A DNA stretch of 7,431 nt from Paludibacteraceae bacterium. Lineage in GTDB: Bacteria > Bacteroidota > Bacteroidia > Bacteroidales > Paludibacteraceae. Below are positions 1 through 6,093 of this stretch, piece by piece (position 1 is the stretch's first letter; each line of letters begins with the position of its first letter). The position numbers were made by a program, and so were the translations under genes. The notes beneath the pieces were generated by a model. The model saw nothing but the letters and a program-made list of their open reading frames with translations, was not told where the DNA came from and did no database searches. The stretch covers positions 1-7,431 of the forward strand of contig CANFFA010000105.1 in the NCBI GenBank assembly GCA_947445425.1. Direction: 5' to 3'.

Positions 1-185
1 TAATGCTAACTTCTTCTCGTGAAGAACCTGAGTTGAAATTGTGCTATGAATTAGGAGTCAATGCTTATGTGATTAAGCCTGTCGATTTTAAAGATTTTAT
101 TAAAGCAGTTACTGAAGTTGGTATGTTTTGGGTACTTCTCAATGAGATTCCTGAACGTGAGCTTTTATTTCATTCAAGAGTATAA
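1..185 (+). CDS. Single-domain response regulator, C-terminal part (5' end outside window)
   Basis: This is the end of a CheY-like receiver protein. The visible part starts near the end of beta-4 with LTSSREE, which holds the conserved Thr/Ser switch position. It continues through NAYVIKPV, which holds the conserved Lys of beta-5, and ends with the alpha-5 helix and an FWVLLNE tail typical of Rcp1-type receivers. The phospho-acceptor Asp lies upstream of the window and cannot be checked. The first ATG in view (position 3) is internal to the domain, because the same MLTSSREE stretch occurs at residue 94 of the next gene, so it is not the start. The stop is 3 bases before the next ATG, so the two genes are almost certainly co-transcribed. 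By hand alignment 26 of 44 residues match the next protein, which suggests an old tandem duplication. No output domain follows, so it should act by phosphotransfer or protein contact. Confidence 0.9.
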   Translation, partial: MLTSSREEPELKLCYELGVNAYVIKPVDFKDFIKAVTEVGMFWVLLNEIPERELLFHSRV

Positions 186-188
186 AGG

Positions 189-620
189 ATGAATAAAGGT
201 AGAAGTATTTTGCTAGCAGAAGATAGTCTTAACGATGTAGAACTTATTGTTTCAGCACTATCTACTGAAATGGTAGTGAGTAAAGTGGTAGTGGTAAATG
301 ATGGCGTAGAGGCATTGGATTATTTAACTTATAAAGGGAAATATCAACAACGTGAACCAGAGAATCCCGCTCTAATTTTACTAGATGTTAAAATGCCAAG
401 AATGGATGGTATTGAGGCACTGCAACAGATACGCAAACTAAATTCATTAAGATTAATTCCTGTAGTTATGCTTACGTCTTCGCGGGAAGAGTCTGATTTA
501 AAGACCAGTTATGCTTTTGGAGCAAATGCTTATGTCGTCAAACCAGTGGCTTATGATGAATTTTTAAAAGCAGTAAAACAGATTGGTACTTTTTGGATTT
601 CTAAAAATTCACTTTCTTGA
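189..620 (+). CDS. Single-domain (Rcp1-like) response regulator
   Basis: A 143-residue stand-alone receiver domain with all the expected residues: acidic pair E11/D12, phospho-acceptor D66 in LLLDVKMPRMDG, T96 in LTSSREE and K118 in VVKPV. The insertion between alpha-2 and beta-3 (about residues 48-60) and the overall length fit the Rcp1 family, originally known as partners of phytochrome-like and PAS-containing kinases. There is no DNA-binding or enzymatic output domain, so it is expected to shuttle phosphate or bind a partner in the cytoplasm. The start ATG follows the stop of the preceding paralogue by 3 bases. The C-terminal tail (FWISKNSLS) differs from the LLNE tail of its neighbour. 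The cognate kinase could be the downstream gene or one upstream of the window; the sequence does not decide. Confidence 0.94.
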   Translation: MNKGRSILLAEDSLNDVELIVSALSTEMVVSKVVVVNDGVEALDYLTYKGKYQQREPENPALILLDVKMPRMDGIEALQQIRKLNSLRLIPVVMLTSSREESDLKTSYAFGANAYVVKPVAYDEFLKAVKQIGTFWISKNSLS

Positions 621-685
621 ATATTCTGCGTGTTTATCCATTTATTTTCAGATTCGGTAATTAACATTATATAATTCAAATCAAC

Positions 686-2494
686 ATGGAGACAGATATC
701 AGAAAGACAGAATTGGCTGTGTTGTCACTTGAAGATTCGGTGCTAGATTTTGAAATTATTGTTGAGTGTTTGAAACGAGCTGGATATCAGTTGGATGTGT
801 TGAGGGTTGAAACGGAGGCTGATTATATCAATGCCTTACAAACGAAGCGTTATGACGTAATTCTATCGGATTTTAGTTTGCCAACTTTCGATGCCTTTGC
901 AGCACTTGCTTTAAGCACTGAATTATGTTCGGAAGTACCCTTTATTTGTGTTTCAGGAATGATAGGGGAGGAGAAAGCCATTGAGTTAATTAAGAAGGGG
1001 GCCATTGATTATATTTTAAAGGATAGGTTGGCAAGATTACCATCAGCAGTTCAACGGGCGCTTGATGAGGCGAAAGATAAATTAGAACGACGAATTTCAA
1101 AAGAAGAACTTCTGAAAAGTGAAGAAAAATTTAGAACTGTAGCTAATTATACTACTGATTGGGAATTTTGGATAGACGAAAATGATAATTATGTATATTG
1201 TTCTCCCTCTTGTGAGGGGATTACGGGATGTACTGCTCAAGAATTTCTGAATAATTCACTCCTTGATTATGAGATTGTTCATCCAGATGATTTAGAAATG
1301 TTCCAATTTCATAAACTCAACGAAACAAATATGCTCAAAGCTTGTGATGAATTTGAGTACAGAATTGTGAAGGCCGATGGAGCTGTGAGGTGGATAGGTC
1401 ACGTATGTCAACCCATTATAAATCAGGCTGGGGATTTTATGGGGATTAGGGGAGGAAATCGGGATATTACAGAGCGAAAAAATACTGAAAATTTGCTCAA
1501 GAATAGTGAGCGGAAATACAAACTTGTATCTGAGAATATCATAGATGGTATATTTATTTTAAAAAGTGCTGTGTTTGAATTTGTAAATCCAGCCATGTCC
1601 AGCATTTTTGGATATGAGTTTTCAGAATTACGATTGATGAATCCATTTGATCTGTTTTGTGCTTCAAAAGCACCTTATTTAGAGGAATTTTTATCTAAAA
1701 ATCACAATAAGGATGACTTAAGAACCTTAGAAATAGAGTGTGTGAAAAAGGATAATACTATAGTTTTAGTTGAAATCATATTACACTATGTTTTAAACGA
1801 ACAAGCTATGTATGGGGTAGTACATGATATTACTGAAAAAAAGCAGATTCAGAAAAAAAACATGGTTAAAGCAATCATTCAAACGGAAGAGAAGGAGAGA
1901 GCTTACTTTGCGAAAGAACTTCATGATGGTATAGGTCCACTTTTGTCAACTATAAAATTGTATCTGCAATGGACTCAGAAAATAAAAAATATAGAACAAA
2001 GAGATGAAATTATTCTAAAAGCAGAAGAGATTTTGGAAGATACGCTTACATCCGTGAAAGAGATTTCCTATAAATTGAGTCCACATATTCTTGAATATCA
2101 TGGACTTACTTCTGCAATACAGAATTTCTCAACGAAGGTAGAAGCGGCAAATCCCATTAGAATTACGCTTCAAAGCAATGTACACAGAAGGCTCGAAATG
2201 GAAATTGAAGTGGCTTTGTACCGTGCTGTTATCGAATGTGTTAACAATTCATTAAAGTATTCTAAAGCTAAAAATATATATATTCAAATAAATGATACTG
2301 GACATAAATTATTACTTCAATACAGGGATGACGGTCAAGGTTTTGATTTGGATAAAATGATCTCAGAACAAAAAGGATTGGGCCTTTTTAATCTTCAGAA
2401 TCGCCTATCCTCTATTGGTGGAGAAATAACTATGTTTAGTAAGCCAGGCTTGGGGGTGGATTATCACTTCGTAGTAATGCTTGAAGAGAAATAA
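686..2494 (+). CDS. Sensor histidine kinase: receiver-PAS-PAS-HisKA_3-HATPase
   Basis: A 602-residue cytoplasmic kinase with no predicted membrane segment. An N-terminal receiver (about residues 9-128) has acidic E16/D17, phospho-acceptor D62, S90 in the switch position and K112. Two PAS domains follow (about 145-265 and 274-386), each ending in a DITE motif. A HisKA_3 dimerisation domain (about 400-468) carries phospho-acceptor H413 in KELHDGIG. A HATPase domain (about 505-602) has N-box N520/N521, G1 box DDGQGFD (548-554) and G2 box GLGL (564-567). HisKA_3 kinases of the NarX/DesK type pair with NarL/LuxR-type regulators, and one is encoded next. In the family motif HDxxxQ the glutamine supports phosphatase action; here that position is P418. 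The receiver's place at the N-terminus suggests it takes phosphate from another kinase as an input. The start fits because the first beta-strand begins at residue 10. The gene lies 65 bp after the receiver gene. Confidence 0.95.
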   Translation: METDIRKTELAVLSLEDSVLDFEIIVECLKRAGYQLDVLRVETEADYINALQTKRYDVILSDFSLPTFDAFAALALSTELCSEVPFICVSGMIGEEKAIELIKKGAIDYILKDRLARLPSAVQRALDEAKDKLERRISKEELLKSEEKFRTVANYTTDWEFWIDENDNYVYCSPSCEGITGCTAQEFLNNSLLDYEIVHPDDLEMFQFHKLNETNMLKACDEFEYRIVKADGAVRWIGHVCQPIINQAGDFMGIRGGNRDITERKNTENLLKNSERKYKLVSENIIDGIFILKSAVFEFVNPAMSSIFGYEFSELRLMNPFDLFCASKAPYLEEFLSKNHNKDDLRTLEIECVKKDNTIVLVEIILHYVLNEQAMYGVVHDITEKKQIQKKNMVKAIIQTEEKERAYFAKELHDGIGPLLSTIKLYLQWTQKIKNIEQRDEIILKAEEILEDTLTSVKEISYKLSPHILEYHGLTSAIQNFSTKVEAANPIRITLQSNVHRRLEMEIEVALYRAVIECVNNSLKYSKAKNIYIQINDTGHKLLLQYRDDGQGFDLDKMISEQKGLGLFNLQNRLSSIGGEITMFSKPGLGVDYHFVVMLEEK

Positions 2495-2569
2495 TCAGGG
2501 CTCATTATATCTTGGCTCAATAATCACGATGTATATTTAACTAAATTTTAAACTGTAATTCAATTAATT

Positions 2570-3259
2570 ATGACTTCACCAAACTTACCAGCTCCTATTA
2601 TTCCTACTCTAATCCTTGTTGATGATCATTTGATTTTTCGTCAAGGATTAAAAACAATACTTGTAATTGATCAAGTGGCTGATGTCATTGGAGAGGCATC
2701 CAATGGTAATGAGCTGATGGAACTTCTTCAGAATAATAAACCAGATCTTGTATTGTTGGATATTGATATGCCTCATATGGATGGTATGGAAGCCACCCAA
2801 AAGGCCTTGGAATTATATCCAGATCTTAAAATAATTGCTCTAACAATGTTTGGGGATGAAGAGTATTATTATAAAATGGTAGATTTAGGGGTGAAAGGTT
2901 TTGTGTTGAAAACGAGTGGCATTGTTGAAGTGGAACAAGCCATAAAAGATATTCTATTAGGAAAAAGCTTTTTCTCAAATGAAATTTTAAGGTTGATTAT
3001 TCAAAACTACAGTCGTTCTACTTCTCAAATTTCACCAGGAAAGTCAGCAATTTCAGTAAGAGAAAAGGAGATTCTTAAGCACATCTGCCAAGGATTAACA
3101 ACGGATGAAATTGCTGAATTTCTTCACATTAGTCCGAAGACTGTAAAGAGTCATCGCTCAAATCTACTCGAAAAAACAGCATGTAAAAATACTCCGACGA
3201 TGATAATGTTTGCTTTAAAAAACAAACTGGTTAAAATTGATAACATCATTAAGAAGTGA
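2570..3259 (+). CDS. NarL/FixJ-type response regulator with LuxR HTH
   Basis: A 229-residue transcription factor. The receiver (about residues 13-130) has D18/D19, phospho-acceptor D64 in LLDIDMPHMDG, T92 and K114 in VLKTS. A linker rich in Ser follows (about 146-160). The C-terminal LuxR-type helix-turn-helix (about 161-222) has the usual SVREKEIL opening, the LTTDEIAEFLHIS turn and the recognition helix starting at PKTVKSHRSNL. The protein should bind DNA as a dimer once phosphorylated. The HisKA_3 kinase 75 bp upstream on the same strand is the obvious partner, by the known pairing of these two families. Target genes cannot be told from the window. The residues before the first beta-strand are short and no other start fits better. 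Confidence 0.96.
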   Translation: MTSPNLPAPIIPTLILVDDHLIFRQGLKTILVIDQVADVIGEASNGNELMELLQNNKPDLVLLDIDMPHMDGMEATQKALELYPDLKIIALTMFGDEEYYYKMVDLGVKGFVLKTSGIVEVEQAIKDILLGKSFFSNEILRLIIQNYSRSTSQISPGKSAISVREKEILKHICQGLTTDEIAEFLHISPKTVKSHRSNLLEKTACKNTPTMIMFALKNKLVKIDNIIKK

Positions 3260-3270
3260 GCCAGGATACA

Positions 3271-3296
3271 TCAATCATTTTTCGATTGAGCTTTAT
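3271..3296 (+). terminator. Weak hairpin after the response-regulator gene
   Basis: A 6-bp stem (3271-3276 with 3284-3289, loop ATTTTTC) lies 11 bases after the LuxR-type regulator and is followed by an AT-rich but not pure-T stretch. It is poor in GC, so it could be a weak terminator or chance. Confidence 0.2.
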
Positions 3297-3336
3297 AATT
3301 TGGTGATTAGTTAGTCGGACATCAGTATACAATGTT

Positions 3337-3344
3337 TACCTTTG
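3337..3344 (+). promoter_or_regulatory. Candidate Bacteroidota -7 element for rlmF
   Basis: TACCTTTG is a perfect match to the Bacteroidota -7 consensus TAnnTTTG. The -33 element is poor: TTAG at 3311-3314, 22 bases upstream. Transcription would start near 3350, about 20 bases before the ATG at 3371. This element lies inside the longest version of the rlmF reading frame (ATG at 3332), so if it is real that upstream ATG is not in the message. Confidence 0.4.
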
Positions 3345-3370
3345 CAATCCAACTAAAATTACTAAAATTT

Positions 3371-4339
3371 ATGCTCGAAAAAAAGAAAGAACATCCAATA
3401 GAGAAAATTAGCCTTCATCCCCGTAATCTTCACAGGGAACGTTATGATTTTGAATTGCTGATTGGAAGCTGTTCTGAACTTTCAAAATATGTAAAGAAAA
3501 ATGATTTTGATGATGAGTCAATTGATTTTTCGAATCCCAAAGCTGTAAAATGGCTGAATAAAGCACTTTTGAAGTGTTACTATAATATAGATTATTGGGA
3601 TATTCCAACAGATTATTTATGTCCGCCTGTGCCAGGACGAGCTGATTACATACACCAAGTCGCAGACTTATTGGCGAGCTGTAATCAAGGTCAAATACCT
3701 AAAGGGTATAAAATCAAGTGTATGGATGTTGGGGTAGGTGCTAGTTGTGTGTTTCCTATCATTGGAATTAAATCCTATGGGTGGTCATTTGTGGGTTCTG
3801 ATATTGATACTTTAGCCTTGGAGTCGGCTCGTAAGATTATAAACTACAATCCTTTACTCAAGAAAAATGTGATGCTTCGTGTACAGGAGAATGCCAAAGA
3901 TGTTTTTCATGGAGTAATGAAAAGGGATGAGTTTATTGACGTTTCCATTTGTAACCCCCCTTTTCATGCATCATTAGCTGAAGCACAGGCCGGAACATTA
4001 AAGAAATTAAGTAGTCTTAATCATAAAAAAATAACAACGCCAACATTAAATTTTGGAGGTCAAAATACAGAGTTGTGGTGTGAGGGTGGTGAGGAGAGAT
4101 TTGTCAGAGATATGATACGCCAGAGTAAGCAATTCTCAAGCACTTGTTTTTGGTTTACTACCTTGATATCAAAGAAGGATCATCTCAAAGCAGTATATGC
4201 TGCACTTCAAAGTGCAGGGGCTTTACAAGTTAAAACGATCCCCATGGTTCAAGGTACAAAAACGACCCGTATCGTCGCCTGGACCTTTTTTAATTTAGAT
4301 CAACAGGAACGATGGAGAGAGATGAGGTGGAGTAAATAA
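3371..4339 (+). CDS. rlmF: 23S rRNA (adenine(1618)-N6)-methyltransferase RlmF
   Basis: RlmF (YbiN) uses S-adenosylmethionine to methylate N6 of A1618 in 23S rRNA, a late ribosome-maturation step in the cytoplasm. Counting from the ATG at 3371, the protein is 322 residues, close to the roughly 308 of the E. coli enzyme. Family hallmarks are LHPRN near the N-terminus (15-19), the DFSNPKAVKWLNKALL block, WDIP followed by CPPVPGRADYIH (84-95), the SAM-binding stretch MDVGVGASCVFP (118-129) and the catalytic CNPPFH motif (194-199) of N6-adenine methyltransferases. An in-frame ATG at 3332 would add 13 hydrophobic residues that the family lacks, and a good promoter element sits between the two ATGs, so the later start is preferred. 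The gene is separated from the regulator cluster by 111 bp and ends inside a strong terminator. The function is well supported; only the start is uncertain. Confidence 0.93.
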   Translation: MLEKKKEHPIEKISLHPRNLHRERYDFELLIGSCSELSKYVKKNDFDDESIDFSNPKAVKWLNKALLKCYYNIDYWDIPTDYLCPPVPGRADYIHQVADLLASCNQGQIPKGYKIKCMDVGVGASCVFPIIGIKSYGWSFVGSDIDTLALESARKIINYNPLLKKNVMLRVQENAKDVFHGVMKRDEFIDVSICNPPFHASLAEAQAGTLKKLSSLNHKKITTPTLNFGGQNTELWCEGGEERFVRDMIRQSKQFSSTCFWFTTLISKKDHLKAVYAALQSAGALQVKTIPMVQGTKTTRIVAWTFFNLDQQERWREMRWSK

Positions 4340-4383
4340 AAATACCCGTTCAGACTACATATGTAGTCTGAACGGGTATTTTT
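4338..4383. terminator. Bidirectional intrinsic terminator, perfect 46-bp palindrome
   Basis: The two 23-base halves (4338-4360 and 4361-4383) are exact reverse complements, centred on CATATG. The GC-rich part of the stem (ACCCGTTCAGACTAC) is flanked by an A-tract on the left and six T on the right (4379-4384), so it gives a hairpin plus U-tract on both strands. It lies between the convergent rlmF and the minus-strand gene ending at 4430. Its first bases are part of the rlmF stop codon. Confidence 0.92.
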
Positions 4384-4429
4384 TGTTGTGTCAAATGCTG
4401 AAGTATCAGTTTTATCTGTGATAAATGAT

Positions 4430-4963
4430 TTACCTAGGACTAACAACTTCTTGTTTATGTCTTACTTTATCCTCAGATTTAAAAATGTTTATTTTGTCAA
4501 AATTGAAATTAAATATTCTACTGAAAAAAGGCTTTCTAACTTTATACACTTTTCGTTCTTGATAAAGGCTTCTTCCATATAGAAATGGCAATTGATCTTC
4601 TTGTGTAAATCGTTTTTCAACTAACTTTTTATCTACATTGACTAATCCGTTTTTTTGATAAAAACGATTGCCCAAAGGCGTAGCAAAATCGGCGTCAGTA
4701 ATTTTTATTCTTTCAGTAATTTCAGGAGCAACTATCCTTTCCTTTGCAGGGTCTAGACGCTTACTTCTGTATTTTTTGTCCACATTTACCAATCCGTTTT
4801 TATCTAAAAAACGAGACTTATACTTTGGAGGTACATAGTCAGGGTTATTATTATGAACTATTTTTTTGAATAATTGCGCATGAAGGGATGCAAAGTTAAA
4901 TACTTGAGTACTTGAACAAAACAATAATGCGACTATAATGAGGGTAAGTTTAGTTGTATTCAT
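4430..4963 (-). CDS. Exported basic protein with an internal repeat, unknown function
   Basis: I do not recognise this 177-residue protein. It begins with a signal peptide: MNTTK, then a hydrophobic stretch (6-15) and a probable signal peptidase I site after LHA (29/30). The Cys at 16 has Phe before it, so it is not a good lipobox. The mature part is rich in Lys and Arg and contains two copies of a 20-residue unit at 51-70 and 100-119. Both share KNGLVNVDKK exactly and have the pattern RFxxKNGLVNVDKKxxxKR, with a period of 49 residues. The repeat is also visible in DNA (4754-4813 and 4607-4666). No enzyme motif or C-terminal sorting tail is seen. It should be periplasmic or surface-exposed. 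It is convergent with rlmF, sharing the terminator, and has a long gene-free region upstream. Confidence 0.75.
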   Translation of the reverse strand: MNTTKLTLIIVALLFCSSTQVFNFASLHAQLFKKIVHNNNPDYVPPKYKSRFLDKNGLVNVDKKYRSKRLDPAKERIVAPEITERIKITDADFATPLGNRFYQKNGLVNVDKKLVEKRFTQEDQLPFLYGRSLYQERKVYKVRKPFFSRIFNFNFDKINIFKSEDKVRHKQEVVSPR

Positions 4964-5311
4964 CTCAGTTTTACTTGCTAATTTGTTAAAAATAATCGTT
5001 AATCTAATACTTGGTTTCTGCCCAAGTCTAGGGTTCTATAACGAGTGTTTTAAATTAGTGTTGAGATGGAAAGGTAGACAACCAATAAGTTTAGAAGAAT
5101 TAATCGTAGTAATGTCATTCATAGAAAATAGATAATTTGTTTTGATTTTTAGATGAATAAAGTCTTTATCTTGACCTATTTAATTTGAAATTTACGATAC
5201 TAAAATTGAAAACTTCCTCTTGTTTCTTCTGATCTTGTGAATTTTATATTGTGTTAAAATCAACCTATTTACAATTAAAAAACCATCAATAGGATGAGTC
5301 TAAATTGTATG

Positions 5312-5346
5312 CAAATATAACTCGCTTTTTTTGATAAATGTTCAAA
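5312..5346 (-). promoter_or_regulatory. Candidate minus-strand promoter (TTTG / TAnnTTTG)
   Basis: On the minus strand TATATTTG (5312-5319) fits the Bacteroidota -7 consensus TAnnTTTG exactly. A TTTG at 5343-5346 lies 23 bases upstream, at the long end of the spacing accepted for this class. The start of transcription would be near 5305, leaving a leader of about 340 bases before the 177-aa gene at 4963, or a separate short transcript. Such an element can occur by chance in AT-rich DNA. Confidence 0.35.
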
Positions 5347-5543
5347 ATAAAATGTTAAATTTGATTAACTATTTGTTTTCTAAAATCATATTTCAGTATT
5401 TAATTTATAGCTTTCTGAAAATAAGGAGTTAAAGTTATTCTCTATATTGTATCACTATAAAAACACAGAATACTTTAACACAAATACTAAGTAGCTAACC
5501 ATGAATAATCGTCACTTATTGTAAGTTCATACAAAATGTACAA

Positions 5544-5632
5544 GAAAAATAAACACAAAGACTAAAAGCCACAAAACGGCAACTTTTAAGTATAATTTAA
5601 TTCGTGTCTTCGTGACTTTGTGTTTGTTTTTT
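5544..5632. repeat. Inverted-repeat element made of 8-bp units
   Basis: The arms 5544-5560 and 5616-5632 pair over 17 positions (two of them G-U), including the exact 10-bp AAACACAAAG / CTTTGTGTTT. Each arm continues inward as a run of three 8-bp units of pattern TTyGTGnC. On the plus strand these are TTCGTGTC, TTCGTGAC and TTTGTGTT (5601-5624). On the minus strand they are TTTGTGGC, TTTTAGTC and TTTGTGTT (5575-5552). A small inner hairpin (TAAAAG 5563-5568 with CTTTTA 5583-5588) sits in the left half. It resembles the CTTTGTG-rich intergenic repeats seen in many bacterial genomes. With A- and T-runs at its ends, it could also serve as the terminator of the nadB cluster, 98 bases past the Dabb gene. 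Confidence 0.6.
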
Positions 5633-5729
5633 AGAAACTAAATAAAGTGTCGATTTAATATCTTCAGGTACTTATTTTCATTTTTAGGAATTATACAAAT
5701 AATATAGAATCCTAAATTGAAGGGATTGC

Positions 5730-6035
5730 TTATACTTCGTAATCAACTGCAGCACGCGTTGTGCGAACTTTTCCAACGAAATCAGCAACTTTTTTGTGCT
5801 CAGGATGTTCTATGTATATATTCAATGCTTCCATGCTTTCAAATTCGGTATACAAAGCCAAATCGTAATTTGTTTTTGGGGCATTATGGGAATTAATACC
5901 TACTTCTATTTTTTTTATTTCTGGAATAAGGTGAATTAAATTTTCTAATTCCAATTTGATATACTCTGCCAGTTCGGCTTTTGATTTTCCTTCGGCACTA
6001 TCTGCCAAACCAAAAAATACAATGTGCTTGATCAT
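5730..6035 (-). CDS. Dabb (stress-responsive A/B barrel) domain protein
   Basis: A 101-residue protein made of a single Dabb domain, a dimeric ferredoxin-like alpha/beta barrel. Visible hallmarks are the opening MIKHIVFFGL beta-strand with His4, the long helix with LENLIHLIPEIKKIEVGIN, the YDLALYTEFESMEALNIYIEHPEH block and the closing FVGKVRTTRAAVDYEV. There is no signal peptide, so it is cytoplasmic. Members of this family range from plant stress-induced proteins to small bacterial enzymes. The reaction cannot be told from the sequence, so a metabolic role is only inferred. It lies 58 bp after the small exported protein and is probably the last gene of the nadB transcript. Confidence 0.9.
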   Translation of the reverse strand: MIKHIVFFGLADSAEGKSKAELAEYIKLELENLIHLIPEIKKIEVGINSHNAPKTNYDLALYTEFESMEALNIYIEHPEHKKVADFVGKVRTTRAAVDYEV

Positions 6036-6093
6036 TTTATGATGTGTTTAAATTTTTATGAGTTGATTTGAAGTGATTTTATATACTTCTAAA

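Larger units (their letters stand above)
4964..5729. other. 766-bp gene-free, AT-rich region
   Basis: No convincing coding region is found on either strand. Contents: a candidate minus-strand promoter (5312-5346) about 340 bases before the 177-aa gene, an inverted-repeat element (5544-5632), and otherwise AT-rich sequence. Open frames are short: a 65-codon plus-strand frame that starts inside the antisense of the signal peptide (4938-5135), and minus-strand frames of 22 and 28 codons starting at 5118 and 5122. None has homology I recognise. No tRNA-like fold was seen. Confidence 0.6.

Noticed and set aside
643..650. TATTTTCA as a -7 promoter element before the kinase gene
   Set aside because: It departs from TAnnTTTG at the last two positions and has only a weak TTG upstream, so it is too poor to annotate.
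1423..1605. 60-codon minus-strand frame within the kinase gene
   Set aside because: It lies wholly opposite the PAS domains of a well-supported kinase and has no recognisable features.
2532..2539. TATATTTA as a -7 promoter element before the LuxR-type regulator
   Set aside because: It has one mismatch to the consensus and a short spacing (16) to a TTGG. This is easily expected by chance in AT-rich DNA.
3408..3608. 66-codon minus-strand frame opposite rlmF
   Set aside because: It is antisense to conserved RlmF blocks and has no recognisable features.
4388..4582. 64-codon plus-strand frame after the terminator
   Set aside because: It lies mostly antisense to the C-terminal part of the repeat protein and immediately follows a strong terminator, with no promoter.
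4607..4813. Repeated DNA in the minus-strand gene as a CRISPR-like or mobile repeat
   Set aside because: There are only two copies, in frame and encoding the same peptide unit, so it is a protein repeat rather than an array.
4938..5135. 65-codon plus-strand frame with a hydrophobic N-terminus
   Set aside because: It starts antisense to the signal-peptide region of the 177-aa gene, has no ribosome-binding site or promoter match and no family I recognise. Codon choice is not implausible, so a decayed gene fragment cannot be fully excluded.
5677..5714. Small imperfect inverted repeat (TAGGA / TCCTA) after the Dabb gene
   Set aside because: The stem has only five pairs plus two across a bulge, and no T-tract follows on the minus strand.
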